Shown: positions 34,097 to 42,599, counted from the stretch's first letter. The stretch is DNA of 43,565 nt from Halobacteriales archaeon QS_8_65_32 (GCA_003022925.1 PXRY01000045.1:1193-44757), one strand, 5' to 3'. Numbers and translations are program-made. Notes: generated by a model not told the origin, from the sequence alone.

Positions 34097-35425
34097 ATGG
34101 CCGTAAATTCTCGCCCCGAACCGCTCGCCGATGTCGCCCGCGCGCTGCGGAGCGGGGACCGTTCGGCCGTCGAGTACGCGACCGAAGTGTGTAACCGGCT
34201 CGACGAGATCGAACCCGACCTCCGGGCGTTCGTCCCCGAGCCGTCCCGCCGCGAACGCCTTCTCGACGCCGCGAGCACGCTTGAATCCCGATATCCCGAC
34301 CCCGCGAACCGGGGCCCGCTCTACGGTATCCCGATGGGGGCAAAGGACATCATCGCCGTCGATGGGCTTCCCACGGAAGCCGGCAGCGACCTCCCCCCGG
34401 ACCTTCTCGCCGAACCGGAGGCGACGGTCGTCACGCGGCTGCGCGAGGCCGGCGCGCTCGTCTGTGGGAAGACCCACACCACGGAGTTCGCGTACTTCGA
34501 GCCGGCTCCGACGCGAAACCCCCACGATAGGGACCACACCCCGGGGGGGTCGTCGAGCGGTTCCGCGGCCGCGGTCGCCGCCGGGGAGTGTCCGCTAACG
34601 CTCGGTTCCCAAACGATCGGCTCGGTGATCCGCCCGGCGGCTTTCTGTGGTGTGGTCGGCTTCAAACCGTCCTACGGCCGAGTGCCGACCGAGGGGGTGA
34701 TCCCCGTTTCTCCATCGCTCGACCACGTCGGTTTCTTCACCACCGACGTTGCCGGCGCACGGGTAGCGGCACGGATCTGCTGTGACGACTGGCTACCTGC
34801 CGGGCCCGAGTCGCTCGACCGGCCGACGATCGGCGTGCCCGAGGGCCCGTATCTCGATCGAGCGTCGACGGCCGGCCTGGAAGCGTTCGAGGAGGGCGTG
34901 GCGGCGCTCGACGCGGCCGGTTACGAGGTCCGTCGCGTCCCGCTACTGGAAGACATCGAGACAGTAGCCGAACGCCACGAAACGCTCATGGCCGCCGAGA
35001 TGGCGATTGTCCACGGCGAGCGCGGCTGGTATCCGGCGTACGGCGACCGTTACGCCGAGACCACCGCCGAACTAATCGAGGCGGGCCGGCCGGCCAGCGC
35101 CGGAACGATCGCCGACGCCAGAACTGGCCGGAAGGGAACTCGCGAGGCGGTCGTCGATCGAATGCGCTCAAAGGGGATCGACGTCTGGGTCTCGCCGGCG
35201 GCACCCGGTCCGGCCCCCGAGGGGATCGACGATACCGGCGATCCGATCATGAACCTTCCTTGGACCCATGCCGGACTGCCGACGCTCACCGTACCAGCGG
35301 GCACCGTCGAAGGCCTGCCGGTCGGCCTGCAATGTGTGGCGCGGCCAATGGACGACGAGCGCTTGCTCGCGTGGGGCGAGGGCCTCGGTGCAGTAGTCGA
35401 GGAACTCGGGCAGTTCGAGCAATAG
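34097..35425 (+). CDS. Amidase (amidase signature family)
   Basis: A 442-residue amidase of the GatA/AtzF-like signature family, hydrolysing a carboxamide. The Ser-Ser-Lys triad is present: Lys in GIPMGAKDIIAVDG (about residue 83), the first Ser in TPGGSSSGSAAAVAAG, and the nucleophile Ser in SQTIGSVIRPAAFCGVVGFK. The second Gly of the usual TGGS is Ile here, which is unusual. The substrate is unknown; GatA itself is unlikely because the gene is alone, with no gatB or gatC. ATG 34097 is chosen because the open frame upstream of it (from 33938) is Arg/Ser-rich and poorly supported. It is convergent with glutamate dehydrogenase across 36 bases. Confidence 0.88.
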   Translation: MAVNSRPEPLADVARALRSGDRSAVEYATEVCNRLDEIEPDLRAFVPEPSRRERLLDAASTLESRYPDPANRGPLYGIPMGAKDIIAVDGLPTEAGSDLPPDLLAEPEATVVTRLREAGALVCGKTHTTEFAYFEPAPTRNPHDRDHTPGGSSSGSAAAVAAGECPLTLGSQTIGSVIRPAAFCGVVGFKPSYGRVPTEGVIPVSPSLDHVGFFTTDVAGARVAARICCDDWLPAGPESLDRPTIGVPEGPYLDRASTAGLEAFEEGVAALDAAGYEVRRVPLLEDIETVAERHETLMAAEMAIVHGERGWYPAYGDRYAETTAELIEAGRPASAGTIADARTGRKGTREAVVDRMRSKGIDVWVSPAAPGPAPEGIDDTGDPIMNLPWTHAGLPTLTVPAGTVEGLPVGLQCVARPMDDERLLAWGEGLGAVVEELGQFEQ

Positions 35426-35461
35426 CTCCACATCGCAACGTCGACTGAACCGAACGCCGGA

Positions 35462-36715
35462 CTACGGCCAGTTGCCGCCCTGTTCGTAGGCGTCGATCAC
35501 GCGCCGGAGCGCCACCACGTACGCCGCCATCCGGAAGTTCGGTAAGTCCTGATCCTCGAAGGCGCTCGTCAGGTCCGCAAAGGCGTTTGCGATCACGGTC
35601 TCTAATTCGTCGTTGACCTGCTCCTCGGACCAGTAAAAGCGCTGACGATTCTGGACCCACTCGAAGTACGAGACCGTAACCCCGCCAGCGTTCGCGAGCA
35701 CGTCGGGCAATACGTATACGTCCCGGTCGGTGAGCACGTCGTCGGCGTCGGGCGTGAGCGGCCCGTTCGCCGCCTCGACGATCACGTCGGCTTCGACGTC
35801 CTCTGCGAGGTCGGCGTCGATGGCGTTCTCCAGTGCGGCAGGAATAAGTAGATCGACGTCCGCGGTGAGCAGGTCGTCGTTCGAGCGCTCCTCGACCCCT
35901 CCGTAACCGGTGACGCTGCCGGTCTCGGTCTTGTACTCTCGCACCGCGCCGGCGTCGAGGCCGTTTTCATCGTAGACCGCGCCCGACGAGTCGCTGACCG
36001 CGACGACGCTCGCGCCCTCGGCTTCGAGCAGGCGTGCGGCGATCGACCCGGCGTTGCCGTACCCTTGCACCGCGACTGTCGCGTCCGCTAAATCGGTGCC
36101 GAGATATGAAAAGGCCTCCCGCGCGGTGAGCATCACCGACCGCCCTGTCGCCTCCAGGCGACCCTCGCTGCCGCCGGACTCGATCGCCTTGCCGGTGACG
36201 ATGCCGGGCGCGGTGGTGTTCTCCAGGGTCTCGTAGGTGCCTTTGATCCAGTTCATCTCGCGCTGGCCGGTGTTGACGTCCGGCGCGGGGATGTCGGTGT
36301 CCGGGCCGACGAGCGGGCGCAACTCGGCGGCGTACGACCGAGTGATACGTTCTAACTCGGTTAACGAGTACTCCTTCGGATCGAGTGCGATTCCGCCCTT
36401 CCCGCCGCCGTAGGGAATGTTGACGACTGCGGACTTATACGCCATCCACCCCGAGAGCGCCTTTACCTCGTCGCGGGTGACGTTCGGATGGTAGCGAATG
36501 CCGCCCTTGTACGGCCCGCGATCGCCGTTGAATTGCGAACGGTAGGCCTCGAAGGTGCCAAGCGAACCGTCGTCGAGGGTAACCGACAGGGTAGTCTCTA
36601 ACACCCGCTCGGGACGCTTGAACCGCGCTAAGACGTCGTCGCCGACGTCCATGTGCGCCGCCGCGTCGTCGATCTGCTCCTGGAGGCTCTCGAACGGGTT
36701 GACGTCGGTCGCCAT
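35462..36715 (-). CDS. gdh: Glutamate dehydrogenase
   Basis: A 417-residue glutamate dehydrogenase, interconverting glutamate and 2-oxoglutarate plus ammonia with NAD(P). [20 protein letters not shown] (substrate site), then [12 protein letters not shown] with the catalytic Lys, [14 protein letters not shown], and the cofactor Rossmann motif [17 protein letters not shown]. The C-terminal half contains [17 protein letters not shown], typical of the family. Size matches archaeal hexameric enzymes. The start is ATG 36715, with TTTATTTA (36739-36746) about 27 bases upstream. The nearby lyase and hydratase genes fit a glutamate-linked carbon pathway, although glutamate mutase and methylaspartase are not in the window. 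Confidence 0.96.
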   Translation of the reverse strand: MATDVNPFESLQEQIDDAAAHMDVGDDVLARFKRPERVLETTLSVTLDDGSLGTFEAYRSQFNGDRGPYKGGIRYHPNVTRDEVKALSGWMAYKSAVVNIPYGGGKGGIALDPKEYSLTELERITRSYAAELRPLVGPDTDIPAPDVNTGQREMNWIKGTYETLENTTAPGIVTGKAIESGGSEGRLEATGRSVMLTAREAFSYLGTDLADATVAVQGYGNAGSIAARLLEAEGASVVAVSDSSGAVYDENGLDAGAVREYKTETGSVTGYGGVEERSNDDLLTADVDLLIPAALENAIDADLAEDVEADVIVEAANGPLTPDADDVLTDRDVYVLPDVLANAGGVTVSYFEWVQNRQRFYWSEEQVNDELETVIANAFADLTSAFEDQDLPNFRMAAYVVALRRVIDAYEQGGNWP

Positions 36716-36738
36716 TACCCTTCCTGGCACCTACTCGC

Positions 36739-36746
36739 TAAATAAA
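36739..36746 (-). promoter_or_regulatory. TATA box of glutamate dehydrogenase
   Basis: TTTATTTA on the minus strand, centred 27 bases before the ATG at 36715, fitting a leaderless transcript. Confidence 0.6.
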
Positions 36747-36762
36747 CGTGCCGGAACTCATA

Positions 36763-36787
36763 TTACGCATACAACTAGTATGTGTAC
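36763..36787. promoter_or_regulatory. Candidate operator upstream of glutamate dehydrogenase
   Basis: CATAC (36768-36772) and GTATG (36778-36782) flank AACTA, and flanking TTACG/TGTAC extend a partial dyad. It lies about 20 bases upstream of the TATA box, a usual place for an archaeal activator such as an Lrp-type protein. The site is inferred from symmetry and position only. Confidence 0.35.
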
Positions 36788-36876
36788 AATTGTTTCCCGC
36801 CGAGGGAAGATAAAAAGGACTCCGCCGAGCGTCGGCGTTCTATCGGCCGTCGTCCACTCGCCGAAACAGGGGTTGG

Positions 36877-37836
36877 TTACGCGTCGTCGCTCCCGGTTCG
36901 GTCGCTTCCGGCTCGGTCCTCCTCGGCCGCACGTGCGAGAGTAACGACTCGTTCGGCCTGGGCGATCAGGGGAGCGTCTACCATCTCGCCGTCGACGCGA
37001 AAGACGCCCCGTTCTTCCGCGTCGGCCTCGTTACGCGCGTTGAGCACGCGCCTTGCCCATTCGATCCGGTCGGCATCGGGGGTGAACGCCTCGTTGATGA
37101 CGGGCACCTGTGCGGGGTGGATCGCCATCTTCCCGTCGTAGCCGAGCCCCCGGGCGAACGCGGTCCCCTCGCGGAGGCGATCGGTCTCGCCGATCGCGGT
37201 AAAGACGGTATCGATCGCGTCGATGCCCGCACCCGCAGCGGCGAGGACGACCCGTTCGCGCGCGTAGAGTACTTCGGTGCCCTCGGGCGAGCGCTCGGCC
37301 CCGAGGTCCGCCGCGAGGTCTTCCGCGCCGAAACACACCGCGTCGACCGGAGCCGAGTCGGCGATCGCGGGCGCGTTCAGTACCCCCTGAGCGGACTCAA
37401 TCAGCGCGACGACCGGCGTTCGGCGCCCTCGGTCGCTCCCCTCGACCCCCTCGCCTTCCTCGCTCCGTTCGTCGAGACCGCGGGCGAGGGCTTCGACGTC
37501 GGCGGCCGCGCTCGTTTTCGGGAGCATGACGCCGTCGGGCGAGGGCCCCCCTGCGAGCACGGCGTCGAGATCGGTGTCCCACTCGTCGGGCGTGACCCGG
37601 ACGAGGACTTCGGGATCCGCACCGGAGTCGGGGCCGGGATCGCGGTCGTGATCGTGGTCGCGGTCGATCCGGTTGAGGGCGTCCGCTACCGCTTCGCGGG
37701 CATCGTCCTTCCGGCTCGGCGCGACGGCGTCCTCTAAGTCGAAGACGACGACGTCCGCGCCGCTTCCCGACGCTTTCCGTAGCATGTCGGGCCGATCGCC
37801 CGGCGAGAACAGAACGCTCCGACGCGTGCGTGTCAT
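36877..37836 (-). CDS. HpcH/HpaI aldolase-citrate lyase family; probable malyl-CoA/beta-methylmalyl-CoA lyase
   Basis: A 319-residue CitE-like lyase. The family signatures are in order: RRSVLFSPGDRPDMLRKA, VVFDLEDAVAP (metal Asp/Glu), LVRVTPDEWDTD, LPKTSAAADV, VVALIESAQGVLNAPAI, VCFGAEDLAADLG and KMAIHPAQVPVINEAF. Relatives split malyl-CoA, citramalyl-CoA or beta-methylmalyl-CoA; in haloarchaea one member acts in the methylaspartate cycle, giving glyoxylate and propionyl-CoA. A short His/Asp-rich insert (DRDHDHDRDPGPDSG) lies near residue 60. The MaoC hydratase is divergent 132 bases upstream and glutamate dehydrogenase follows 161 bases downstream with its own promoter. The substrate call is an inference from context. 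Confidence 0.82.
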   Translation of the reverse strand: MTRTRRSVLFSPGDRPDMLRKASGSGADVVVFDLEDAVAPSRKDDAREAVADALNRIDRDHDHDRDPGPDSGADPEVLVRVTPDEWDTDLDAVLAGGPSPDGVMLPKTSAAADVEALARGLDERSEEGEGVEGSDRGRRTPVVALIESAQGVLNAPAIADSAPVDAVCFGAEDLAADLGAERSPEGTEVLYARERVVLAAAGAGIDAIDTVFTAIGETDRLREGTAFARGLGYDGKMAIHPAQVPVINEAFTPDADRIEWARRVLNARNEADAEERGVFRVDGEMVDAPLIAQAERVVTLARAAEEDRAGSDRTGSDDA

Positions 37837-37968
37837 GCTTCGTCGGTCGGAGCGGACCGACTTCGCCGTTCGGGTCGATCGCTCGCCGTCGAGAACGGCC
37901 GACCCGATCGCTGCCATTGCGACCACCGCGACCACCACCGTTTTGAGCCGGGCCGCTAGTGCGAAGCC

Positions 37969-38502
37969 ATGACCGGACTGTACTACGAAGACTTCGCGAT
38001 CGGCGAGGAGATCGATCACGGGAAACGCCGCACGATCACCGAGAGCGACAACCAGCGCTTCTGCGATATGACGATGAACCAACAGCCGTTGCATCTGGAC
38101 AGCGAGTTCGCCGCCGGGACCGAGTTCGGCGAACGCCTGGTGAACGGCCTCTATACGATGAGCCTCGCGGTGGGCTTAACGATCCCCGAGACTACCGATG
38201 GGACGATCGTCGCGAACCTTTCTTACGACGAGGTTTCCCATCCGAACCCGGTGTTTCACGGCGATACGATCGGTGCTCGGACCACCGTCCTCGACAAGCG
38301 CGAAACGTCCGACAGGGAGCGCGGGATCGTCGAAATGGGGGTCGAGGTCGCGAATCAAGAGAACGAAATCGTCTGTGAGTTCAACAGAACTGTTCTCTCG
38401 CTGAAGCGGCCCGATTCGGGGTCGGCGTCCGGTGACGACGCCGGGAGTGAGGGCGAGGGTGGAGGCGAAGACAACCCCGAAGCCGGCGACGAGATCGACT
38501 GA
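37969..38502 (+). CDS. MaoC family hydratase, possible mesaconyl-CoA hydratase
   Basis: A 177-residue hot-dog-fold protein. The core matches MaoC enoyl-CoA hydratases: YYEDFAIGEEIDHGKRRTIT, then SDNQRFCDMTMNQQPLHLD, in which Asp/Asn and His form the hydratase site, then LVNGLYTMSLAVGLTI and SHPNPVFHGDTIGARTTVLD. Residues 150-177 are a Gly/Glu/Asp tail. MaoC proteins next to CitE-like lyases often handle mesaconyl-CoA or related C5 acids, so mesaconyl-CoA hydratase is plausible; known haloarchaeal mesaconyl-CoA hydratases that I recall are longer, so the call is tentative. A TTTTGAG box at 37941-37947 lies about 26 bases before the ATG. Confidence 0.78.
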   Translation: MTGLYYEDFAIGEEIDHGKRRTITESDNQRFCDMTMNQQPLHLDSEFAAGTEFGERLVNGLYTMSLAVGLTIPETTDGTIVANLSYDEVSHPNPVFHGDTIGARTTVLDKRETSDRERGIVEMGVEVANQENEIVCEFNRTVLSLKRPDSGSASGDDAGSEGEGGGEDNPEAGDEID

Positions 38503-38538
38503 GCGGTCGACTCGGCGTTGGCAGTGCGTGGACTCCGA

Positions 38539-39195
38539 TCAGCCGTCGACGGCGGAGCCAGTGGCGGCGTCGGGCAACTCGTAGCGTTCGACGGGCATAT
38601 CGAGTCCCTCCAAAGCGGCTTCTAAGTCCTCGTCGTCGACGTACTCCGCACCGCGTTCGACGCGGTTGTGATGGGCTGCTGCGAGCACCTCCCCGCGGCG
38701 GTCGTCGGGGATTTCGTACTTGTCGGTCGCGAGCTCGATCGTCAGCCCGTTGTGATCGCGGGTGTACAGCGAGTGAAAGGCCCCGCGGTCGAACTCGCTG
38801 AAGCGATACCCCGCCTCACGAAGCGATTCCTTGGCCTCGACGAACGACTCGGGGTCGAGCGAGAAGGCGAGGTGATGGACCGCGCCGACCCCGGGGCGCT
38901 GGGGGGACTCGTCGGAGGAGTAGTCGCCGACGAAGAAGGTGATGATCCGGCCGTCGCCCGTATCGAAAAAGAGATGGGTCGAGCTCGGGTCGTCCAAGTT
39001 CGGCTGGCGGAGCACGAGGCTCATTCCCAACACGTCGCGGTAGAAGGAGATCGTGTCCTCCTCGTTCGAGCCGATGAGCGTAACGTGGTCCGTGCCCGTC
39101 GTCGAAATCACGCTCTCGGGGCGAGCGGCGTCGATCGGTGCTCGCTCCGTGTCCGAATTCGCGTCCATACCGGTGTCGTCCTGGTCCGTTGCCAT
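38539..39195 (-). CDS. VOC family ring-cleavage-dioxygenase-like protein
   Basis: A protein of about 218 residues with one clear VOC half (TGTDHVTLIGSNEEDTISFY; RDVLGMSLVLRQPN) and a second (VGAVHHLAFSLDPESFVEAK; GYRFSEFDRGAFHSLYTRD; NGLTIELATDKYEI). The conserved His (DHVTL, HHLAF) and Glu (IELATD) ligands are in place, typical of extradiol dioxygenases and related glyoxalase enzymes. The substrate is unknown. ATG 39195 is given; ATG 39168 is possible, since a TATACAATA box (about 39198-39206) is too close to 39195 but well spaced for 39168. The C-terminal region (residues 165-218) is charged and helical. Confidence 0.8.
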   Translation of the reverse strand: MATDQDDTGMDANSDTERAPIDAARPESVISTTGTDHVTLIGSNEEDTISFYRDVLGMSLVLRQPNLDDPSSTHLFFDTGDGRIITFFVGDYSSDESPQRPGVGAVHHLAFSLDPESFVEAKESLREAGYRFSEFDRGAFHSLYTRDHNGLTIELATDKYEIPDDRRGEVLAAAHHNRVERGAEYVDDEDLEAALEGLDMPVERYELPDAATGSAVDG

Positions 39196-39342
39196 GGTAT
39201 TGTATACGAGCGCGAGGAACAAAACGCCCCCAGTAACGTCCGTGTCACCCCATCGAGCTAGTTGGCTATCTGCCACTCGGTTCGACTGACGGGCCGTCTC
39301 CGGCGATGGCGTCAGCGGGGGACCATCGGACCGTCGGGATGA

Positions 39343-39735
39343 CTATTGCGAGTCGTCGCGATTCCCGTCGGTCGAGCCCTCCGAAAGCGAGAACATGGCG
39401 ATCGCCGCGCCGAGCAGCGAGAGGTTCTTCATGAAGTTGATCTGTTGTATCTCGCGGTTCTGGCCCTCCAGGTTCCAGAAGTCGTGCATGACCGGCGTCA
39501 CGCCGGCGAGGAAGGAGGCGATCGCGCCGAGTGCGAGCTTCGGGAAGCGCCAGAACACGACGCCAGCGGCCCCCGAGAGCGCCATCCCGACCGAGAAGGG
39601 CACTAGCTTCTCGGCCATCGGCGCGTCGTTGGCCTCCGCGTACTCGATCGTTCCCTCCATGTCCTGGAAGTGCTCGACCGCCGAACCGAGGAAGACGGCG
39701 CTGTAGAGCAGCCGTCCGAGCCGGGACGGAGCCAT
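39343..39735 (-). CDS. DoxX-like membrane protein
   Basis: A 130-residue protein with four predicted membrane helices: about residues 8-22, 44-62, 67-85 and 103-118. The start, LGRLLYSAVFLGSAVEHF, and the later GVTPVMHDFW fit the DoxX/DoxD-like family of small quinone- or redox-linked membrane proteins. The family role is not firmly known. A GGAGG sits at 39743-39747, seven bases before the ATG. Its ATG overlaps, in TAATG, the stop of a 33-36-residue frame (39735-39845), suggesting coupled translation. Confidence 0.78.
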   Translation of the reverse strand: MAPSRLGRLLYSAVFLGSAVEHFQDMEGTIEYAEANDAPMAEKLVPFSVGMALSGAAGVVFWRFPKLALGAIASFLAGVTPVMHDFWNLEGQNREIQQINFMKNLSLLGAAIAMFSLSEGSTDGNRDDSQ

Positions 39736-39845
39736 TACCGGTCCTCCGACGTGACCGGCGCGGCCAGCGCGGTTGGCGGGATCGATGCTTCGTGGGCGAT
39801 ACGGCGGTCGCGGTCGTCGTCGATCAGTGCTCTCACGACGACCAT
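39735..39845 (-). CDS. Tiny reading frame overlapping the DoxX-like start
   Basis: A 36-residue frame beginning ATG 39845 (or GTG 39836, 33 residues, MRALIDDDRDRRIAHEASIP by initiator rule) and ending TAA in the TAATG junction with the DoxX-like gene. TATATA at 39862-39867 on the minus strand is about 27 bases before the GTG, so a leaderless mRNA could start there. The peptide is charged, without a membrane segment. It is either a real small protein or a short translated leader for the DoxX-like gene; no family is recognised. Confidence 0.35.
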   Translation of the reverse strand: MVVVRALIDDDRDRRIAHEASIPPTALAAPVTSEDR

Positions 39846-39995
39846 CTCTCGGTCGGTAGGATATATAGCGGTTCTGTGACGCGAGGGTAACCAGATGACG
39901 TCTGCGTTATCGGACGAGCGAACGAGCGGACGATCGAAAAGGGACGGTCGTGCGAGACGGGGAAGCGACTGGAAGGAAGGGCCGGTCCTTACCGA

Positions 39996-40343
39996 TCACG
40001 TGTCGGGGGCGTCAAGCACGACGCCGGTCTCGACGGCAGTCCGGACGTCGTGGTTCTCGCGCGAGCGTCGCTCGAACTCCGCCGGCGTGAGCGGAACGAT
40101 GTCGACCGACGGGAAATCCTCGTACGATCTCTCGACGCTGAACCGTTCGGGACGAGCATAGTAGGTGACTCCCTCCCAATCGGGGCTCACGAGCACGATA
40201 TCTACGTCGCTGTTCTCATGGTAGTCCTCGCGGGCTCGGGACCCGTAGACGACGATCCGATCGATCGTGATGCCGTTTCACGTAGCGATCGCCTCGATCT
40301 CGCGTCTCGCCTGCTCGATAACGCTCTCGTTCGCGCGCTCGGC
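39996..40343 (-). pseudogene. Nucleotidyltransferase (MNT type) remnant with in-frame stop
   Basis: The minus strand codes IVVYGSRAREDYHENSDVDI, the GSxAR...SDxD catalytic motif of minimal nucleotidyltransferases, followed by VLVSPDWEGVTYYARPERF and PSVDIVPLTPAEFERRSREN. This starts just after an in-frame TGA (40278-40280). Before the stop the same frame continues sensibly as RANESVIEQARREIEAIAT, but without a start codon. A start at GTG 40196 would omit the catalytic motif. The gene is therefore split by a nonsense codon. MNT proteins usually pair with a HEPN toxin; none is seen nearby. Sequencing error is the alternative. Confidence 0.68.
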
Positions 40344-40383
40344 CCTCCCGAGTTCTCGTGGGCCACGTCGGTCGAACCCGTAC

Positions 40384-40656
40384 TCAGCCCTGCGCCGCGG
40401 GTTTGCCTCTCTTCTGCACCACGCTGATGGCTTCCGCGTCGACCGACTCGACGGGCAGGTGCATCGGAATGAAGTTCCGGAATTCGAAGTCCTCGCGCTC
40501 CTCTTCGGGACCGATGACACACCATAGCTGGACGCGATCGGGGCCGTGCCAGTCACCGTTTCGCGTCACCTGGAAGAGCACCTGTTCTGCGCCGTCGTAG
40601 TCGATGATCCCGCCCTTCCTGATCCCGGGGTCCCCGCGGATGATGAGGCGTTGCAT
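40384..40656 (-). CDS. HAH_0734-type conserved haloarchaeal protein
   Basis: A 90-residue protein: MQRLIIRGDPGIRKGGIIDY, then GAEQVLFQVTRNGDWHGPDR, then VQLWCVIGPEEEREDFEFRN, then FIPMHLPVESVDAEAISVV. This matches my recollection of the HAH_0734 family, found only in haloarchaea, with no known function. The ATG 40656 is supported by GTTTAAAC (about 40680-40687), a TATA-like box about 28 bases upstream; the open frame before it (to 40725) codes unlikely residues. The C-terminal tail is basic (QKRGKPAAQG). The nucleotidyltransferase remnant begins within 45 bases of its stop. Confidence 0.8.
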   Translation of the reverse strand: MQRLIIRGDPGIRKGGIIDYDGAEQVLFQVTRNGDWHGPDRVQLWCVIGPEEEREDFEFRNFIPMHLPVESVDAEAISVVQKRGKPAAQG

Positions 40657-40844
40657 ACCGTCGAATCCATTCGAACGAAGTTTAAACGCTTCGAGAGTGT
40701 GCCAGGCGGCGGCCGTGTGAATCAACGATATCTGAACCTACCAACCATGCCGTCCGGGATTCCCATGCGTTCGTACTCGTTACTGACGGCCTCGAATCAC
40801 GCCGGGTCGAAGCCGGTTTCACCCGCCGCGCGCGATCGAGGAGC

Positions 40845-41807
40845 ATGGACGAACGCCACGCGCTGGAATCGATCGGGGCCTGGCTGCCGGCGGCGGGCGA
40901 CGATGCGGCAGTAGTAGGGACGAACGTCCTCACCACCGACATGCTCCACGCGAGCACGGACTTCCCAGCGGGAGTAAACAAGTACACCGCCGGCTGGCGC
41001 TCGGTGGGTGCGTCGCTGTCGGACGTCGCGGCGATGGGTGCAGAGGCGGCTGCGGCCGTGGCGGTCTACGCCGCCCCCGAGTTCGACGAAAGGGAGTTGT
41101 CGGACTTCCTCGCGGGCGCGAGCGACGTCTGTCAAGCGGTCGGAGCCGAATACGTCGGCGGTGACCTCGATACCCACGAGGAGTTCACCGTTTCAACCAC
41201 GGCGCTCGGCCGGGTCGACTCGCCGGTCCGGCGCTCGGGAGCAATGCCGGGCGATCGGGTCTTTGTCACCGGGACGCTCGGCCGGAGCGCGCTCGCGCTC
41301 TCGTTGTTCGAAGCCGGCGAGACGAACGGCAGCGACGGTGGCGGGCGGAACGACGACGAAAGCGACGACAGCGAGAGCGATGGACGGAACGGCGACGAGA
41401 GGGAGGACAGCACCATCGAGCGCGCGAACGACCTGTTTCGGTTCACGCCGCGGGTCGCCGCGGGGGTCGCCCTCGGTTCGCACGCGAGCGCGATGATGGA
41501 TATTAGCGACGGCCTCGCGCGCTCGCTGCACCAGTTGGCCACGGCGAGCGACTGCGGGTTCGAGATCGAATCGCCGCTGCCGATCGACGACCGTCTGTTC
41601 GAGCGCTTCGATTCCGGGGAGGCTCGGTATCGTGGGACCACGTTCGGCGAGGACTTCGAACTCCTGATCACCGTTCCCGAGTCGGCTATCGACGCCGCCG
41701 AGGCGCGCTCGCTCCCCGTCGAGGTGACGGAGGTCGGCCGCGTCGTCACGGAGGGGATCTCCTTCGACGGCGAGGGACTCCCTGACCGCGGCTACACCCA
41801 CGGCTGA
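40845..41807 (+). CDS. thiL: Thiamine-monophosphate kinase ThiL
   Basis: A 320-residue kinase that converts thiamine phosphate to thiamine diphosphate with ATP. Family marks: GDDAAVVGTNVLTTDMLH (nucleotide-binding loop), the DFPAGVNKYTAGWRSVGAS stretch, LSDVAAMGAEAAAAVAVYAA, GGDLDTHEEFTVSTTALGR, and MMDISDGLARSLHQLA with the conserved Asp, and GEDFELLITV. An acidic, Gly/Asp/Ser/Asn-rich insert at about residues 162-188 separates the two ThiL domains and is low-complexity. GAGGAG (40838-40843) lies one base before the ATG, closer than usual. Confidence 0.93.
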   Translation: MDERHALESIGAWLPAAGDDAAVVGTNVLTTDMLHASTDFPAGVNKYTAGWRSVGASLSDVAAMGAEAAAAVAVYAAPEFDERELSDFLAGASDVCQAVGAEYVGGDLDTHEEFTVSTTALGRVDSPVRRSGAMPGDRVFVTGTLGRSALALSLFEAGETNGSDGGGRNDDESDDSESDGRNGDEREDSTIERANDLFRFTPRVAAGVALGSHASAMMDISDGLARSLHQLATASDCGFEIESPLPIDDRLFERFDSGEARYRGTTFGEDFELLITVPESAIDAAEARSLPVEVTEVGRVVTEGISFDGEGLPDRGYTHG

Positions 41808-41866
41808 GTGGTAACGATCGAGTCGGCTCGAAACGTCGATCGGTCGTCCGAGACCGTAGCGAGCCC

Positions 41867-42460
41867 TCACTCGTAGGTATCCCGCATCGTTTGTGCGAGC
41901 AGACCGTCGCGTTCGAGCGCGATGTAGACGACGAGGAACGTCTCGTCGGCCGGTCGGAGCACGAAGACGTCGTACGGCGGGTCGACGCCGCCTTCCCGGA
42001 CCCGATCGAGAAGCGGTTCGAGGGGGGTAATGCCTTCGCGAAACTCCTCGTAGAGGTCGCGGCTACCCGGCTGTTTCGCGAACGTGTAACAGACGCCGTT
42101 GCGTTCGTCGTCGGTGCTTTTCGTGACCCGCGAGTTCATCGCCTCGCCCTGTACGGTCGCCTCCTCGGCCGTCTCGCGTGCGGCTTCGAAGATCCCGGTC
42201 ACACCGTCGAGAAAGTCGATGCGGGTGCGGGTCAGCACCTCGAAGTCGCCGATTTCGGGTTCGCCCGCCGCGTCCCACTCGATCGTCGCCTCGATCCGGT
42301 TGCCCGCTTCGAGCGACGCGATCCGCTCGCCGAGCGGGTCGTCGTAGCCCTCGACCGGGACGTACGTCGGGTCCGTGCTCGAAACGTCGCACAACAGCAG
42401 TTCGTCGGGGTCGCGCGGGCTTCGGAGCACTCGGTACACGCCGCTCGTCGTCGCCGACAT
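41867..42460 (-). CDS. DUF6663-type haloarchaeal protein
   Basis: A 197-residue protein, convergent with thiL. It starts SATTSGVYRVLRSPRDPDEL and has a beta-rich first half (LLLCDVSSTDPTYVPVEGY; EAGNRIEATIEWDAAGEPEI; FEVLTRTRIDFLDGV) and a helical second half (TGIFEAARETAEEA; PLEPLLDRVREGG; DVFVLRPADETFLVVYIAL). This agrees with my recollection of the haloarchaeal DUF6663 family, whose function is unknown. ATG 42460 is used; the frame is open to 42520 but the extension is a Pro/Arg stretch. No catalytic motif is seen. Confidence 0.72.
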   Translation of the reverse strand: MSATTSGVYRVLRSPRDPDELLLCDVSSTDPTYVPVEGYDDPLGERIASLEAGNRIEATIEWDAAGEPEIGDFEVLTRTRIDFLDGVTGIFEAARETAEEATVQGEAMNSRVTKSTDDERNGVCYTFAKQPGSRDLYEEFREGITPLEPLLDRVREGGVDPPYDVFVLRPADETFLVVYIALERDGLLAQTMRDTYE

Positions 42461-42599
42461 GGGACACGGTATAGGCGGTAGCTTCAAAGACCGCTCGCCA
42501 CCGGCGCGCGTCGGTGGCATCGGTCGGGACCGATCGCCCTCCGCGTCGACCCGATCGGCCGAGCCAGGTCAGGCCGAGTCGAGTCGGGTTCGGGCCCGA

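Noticed and set aside
40720..40830. Minus-strand FEAVSNEYERMGIPDGMVG stretch between HAH_0734 and thiL
   Set aside because: Looks protein-like but is short, has a stop before it and no clear start; could be chance or a remnant, not supportable as a gene.
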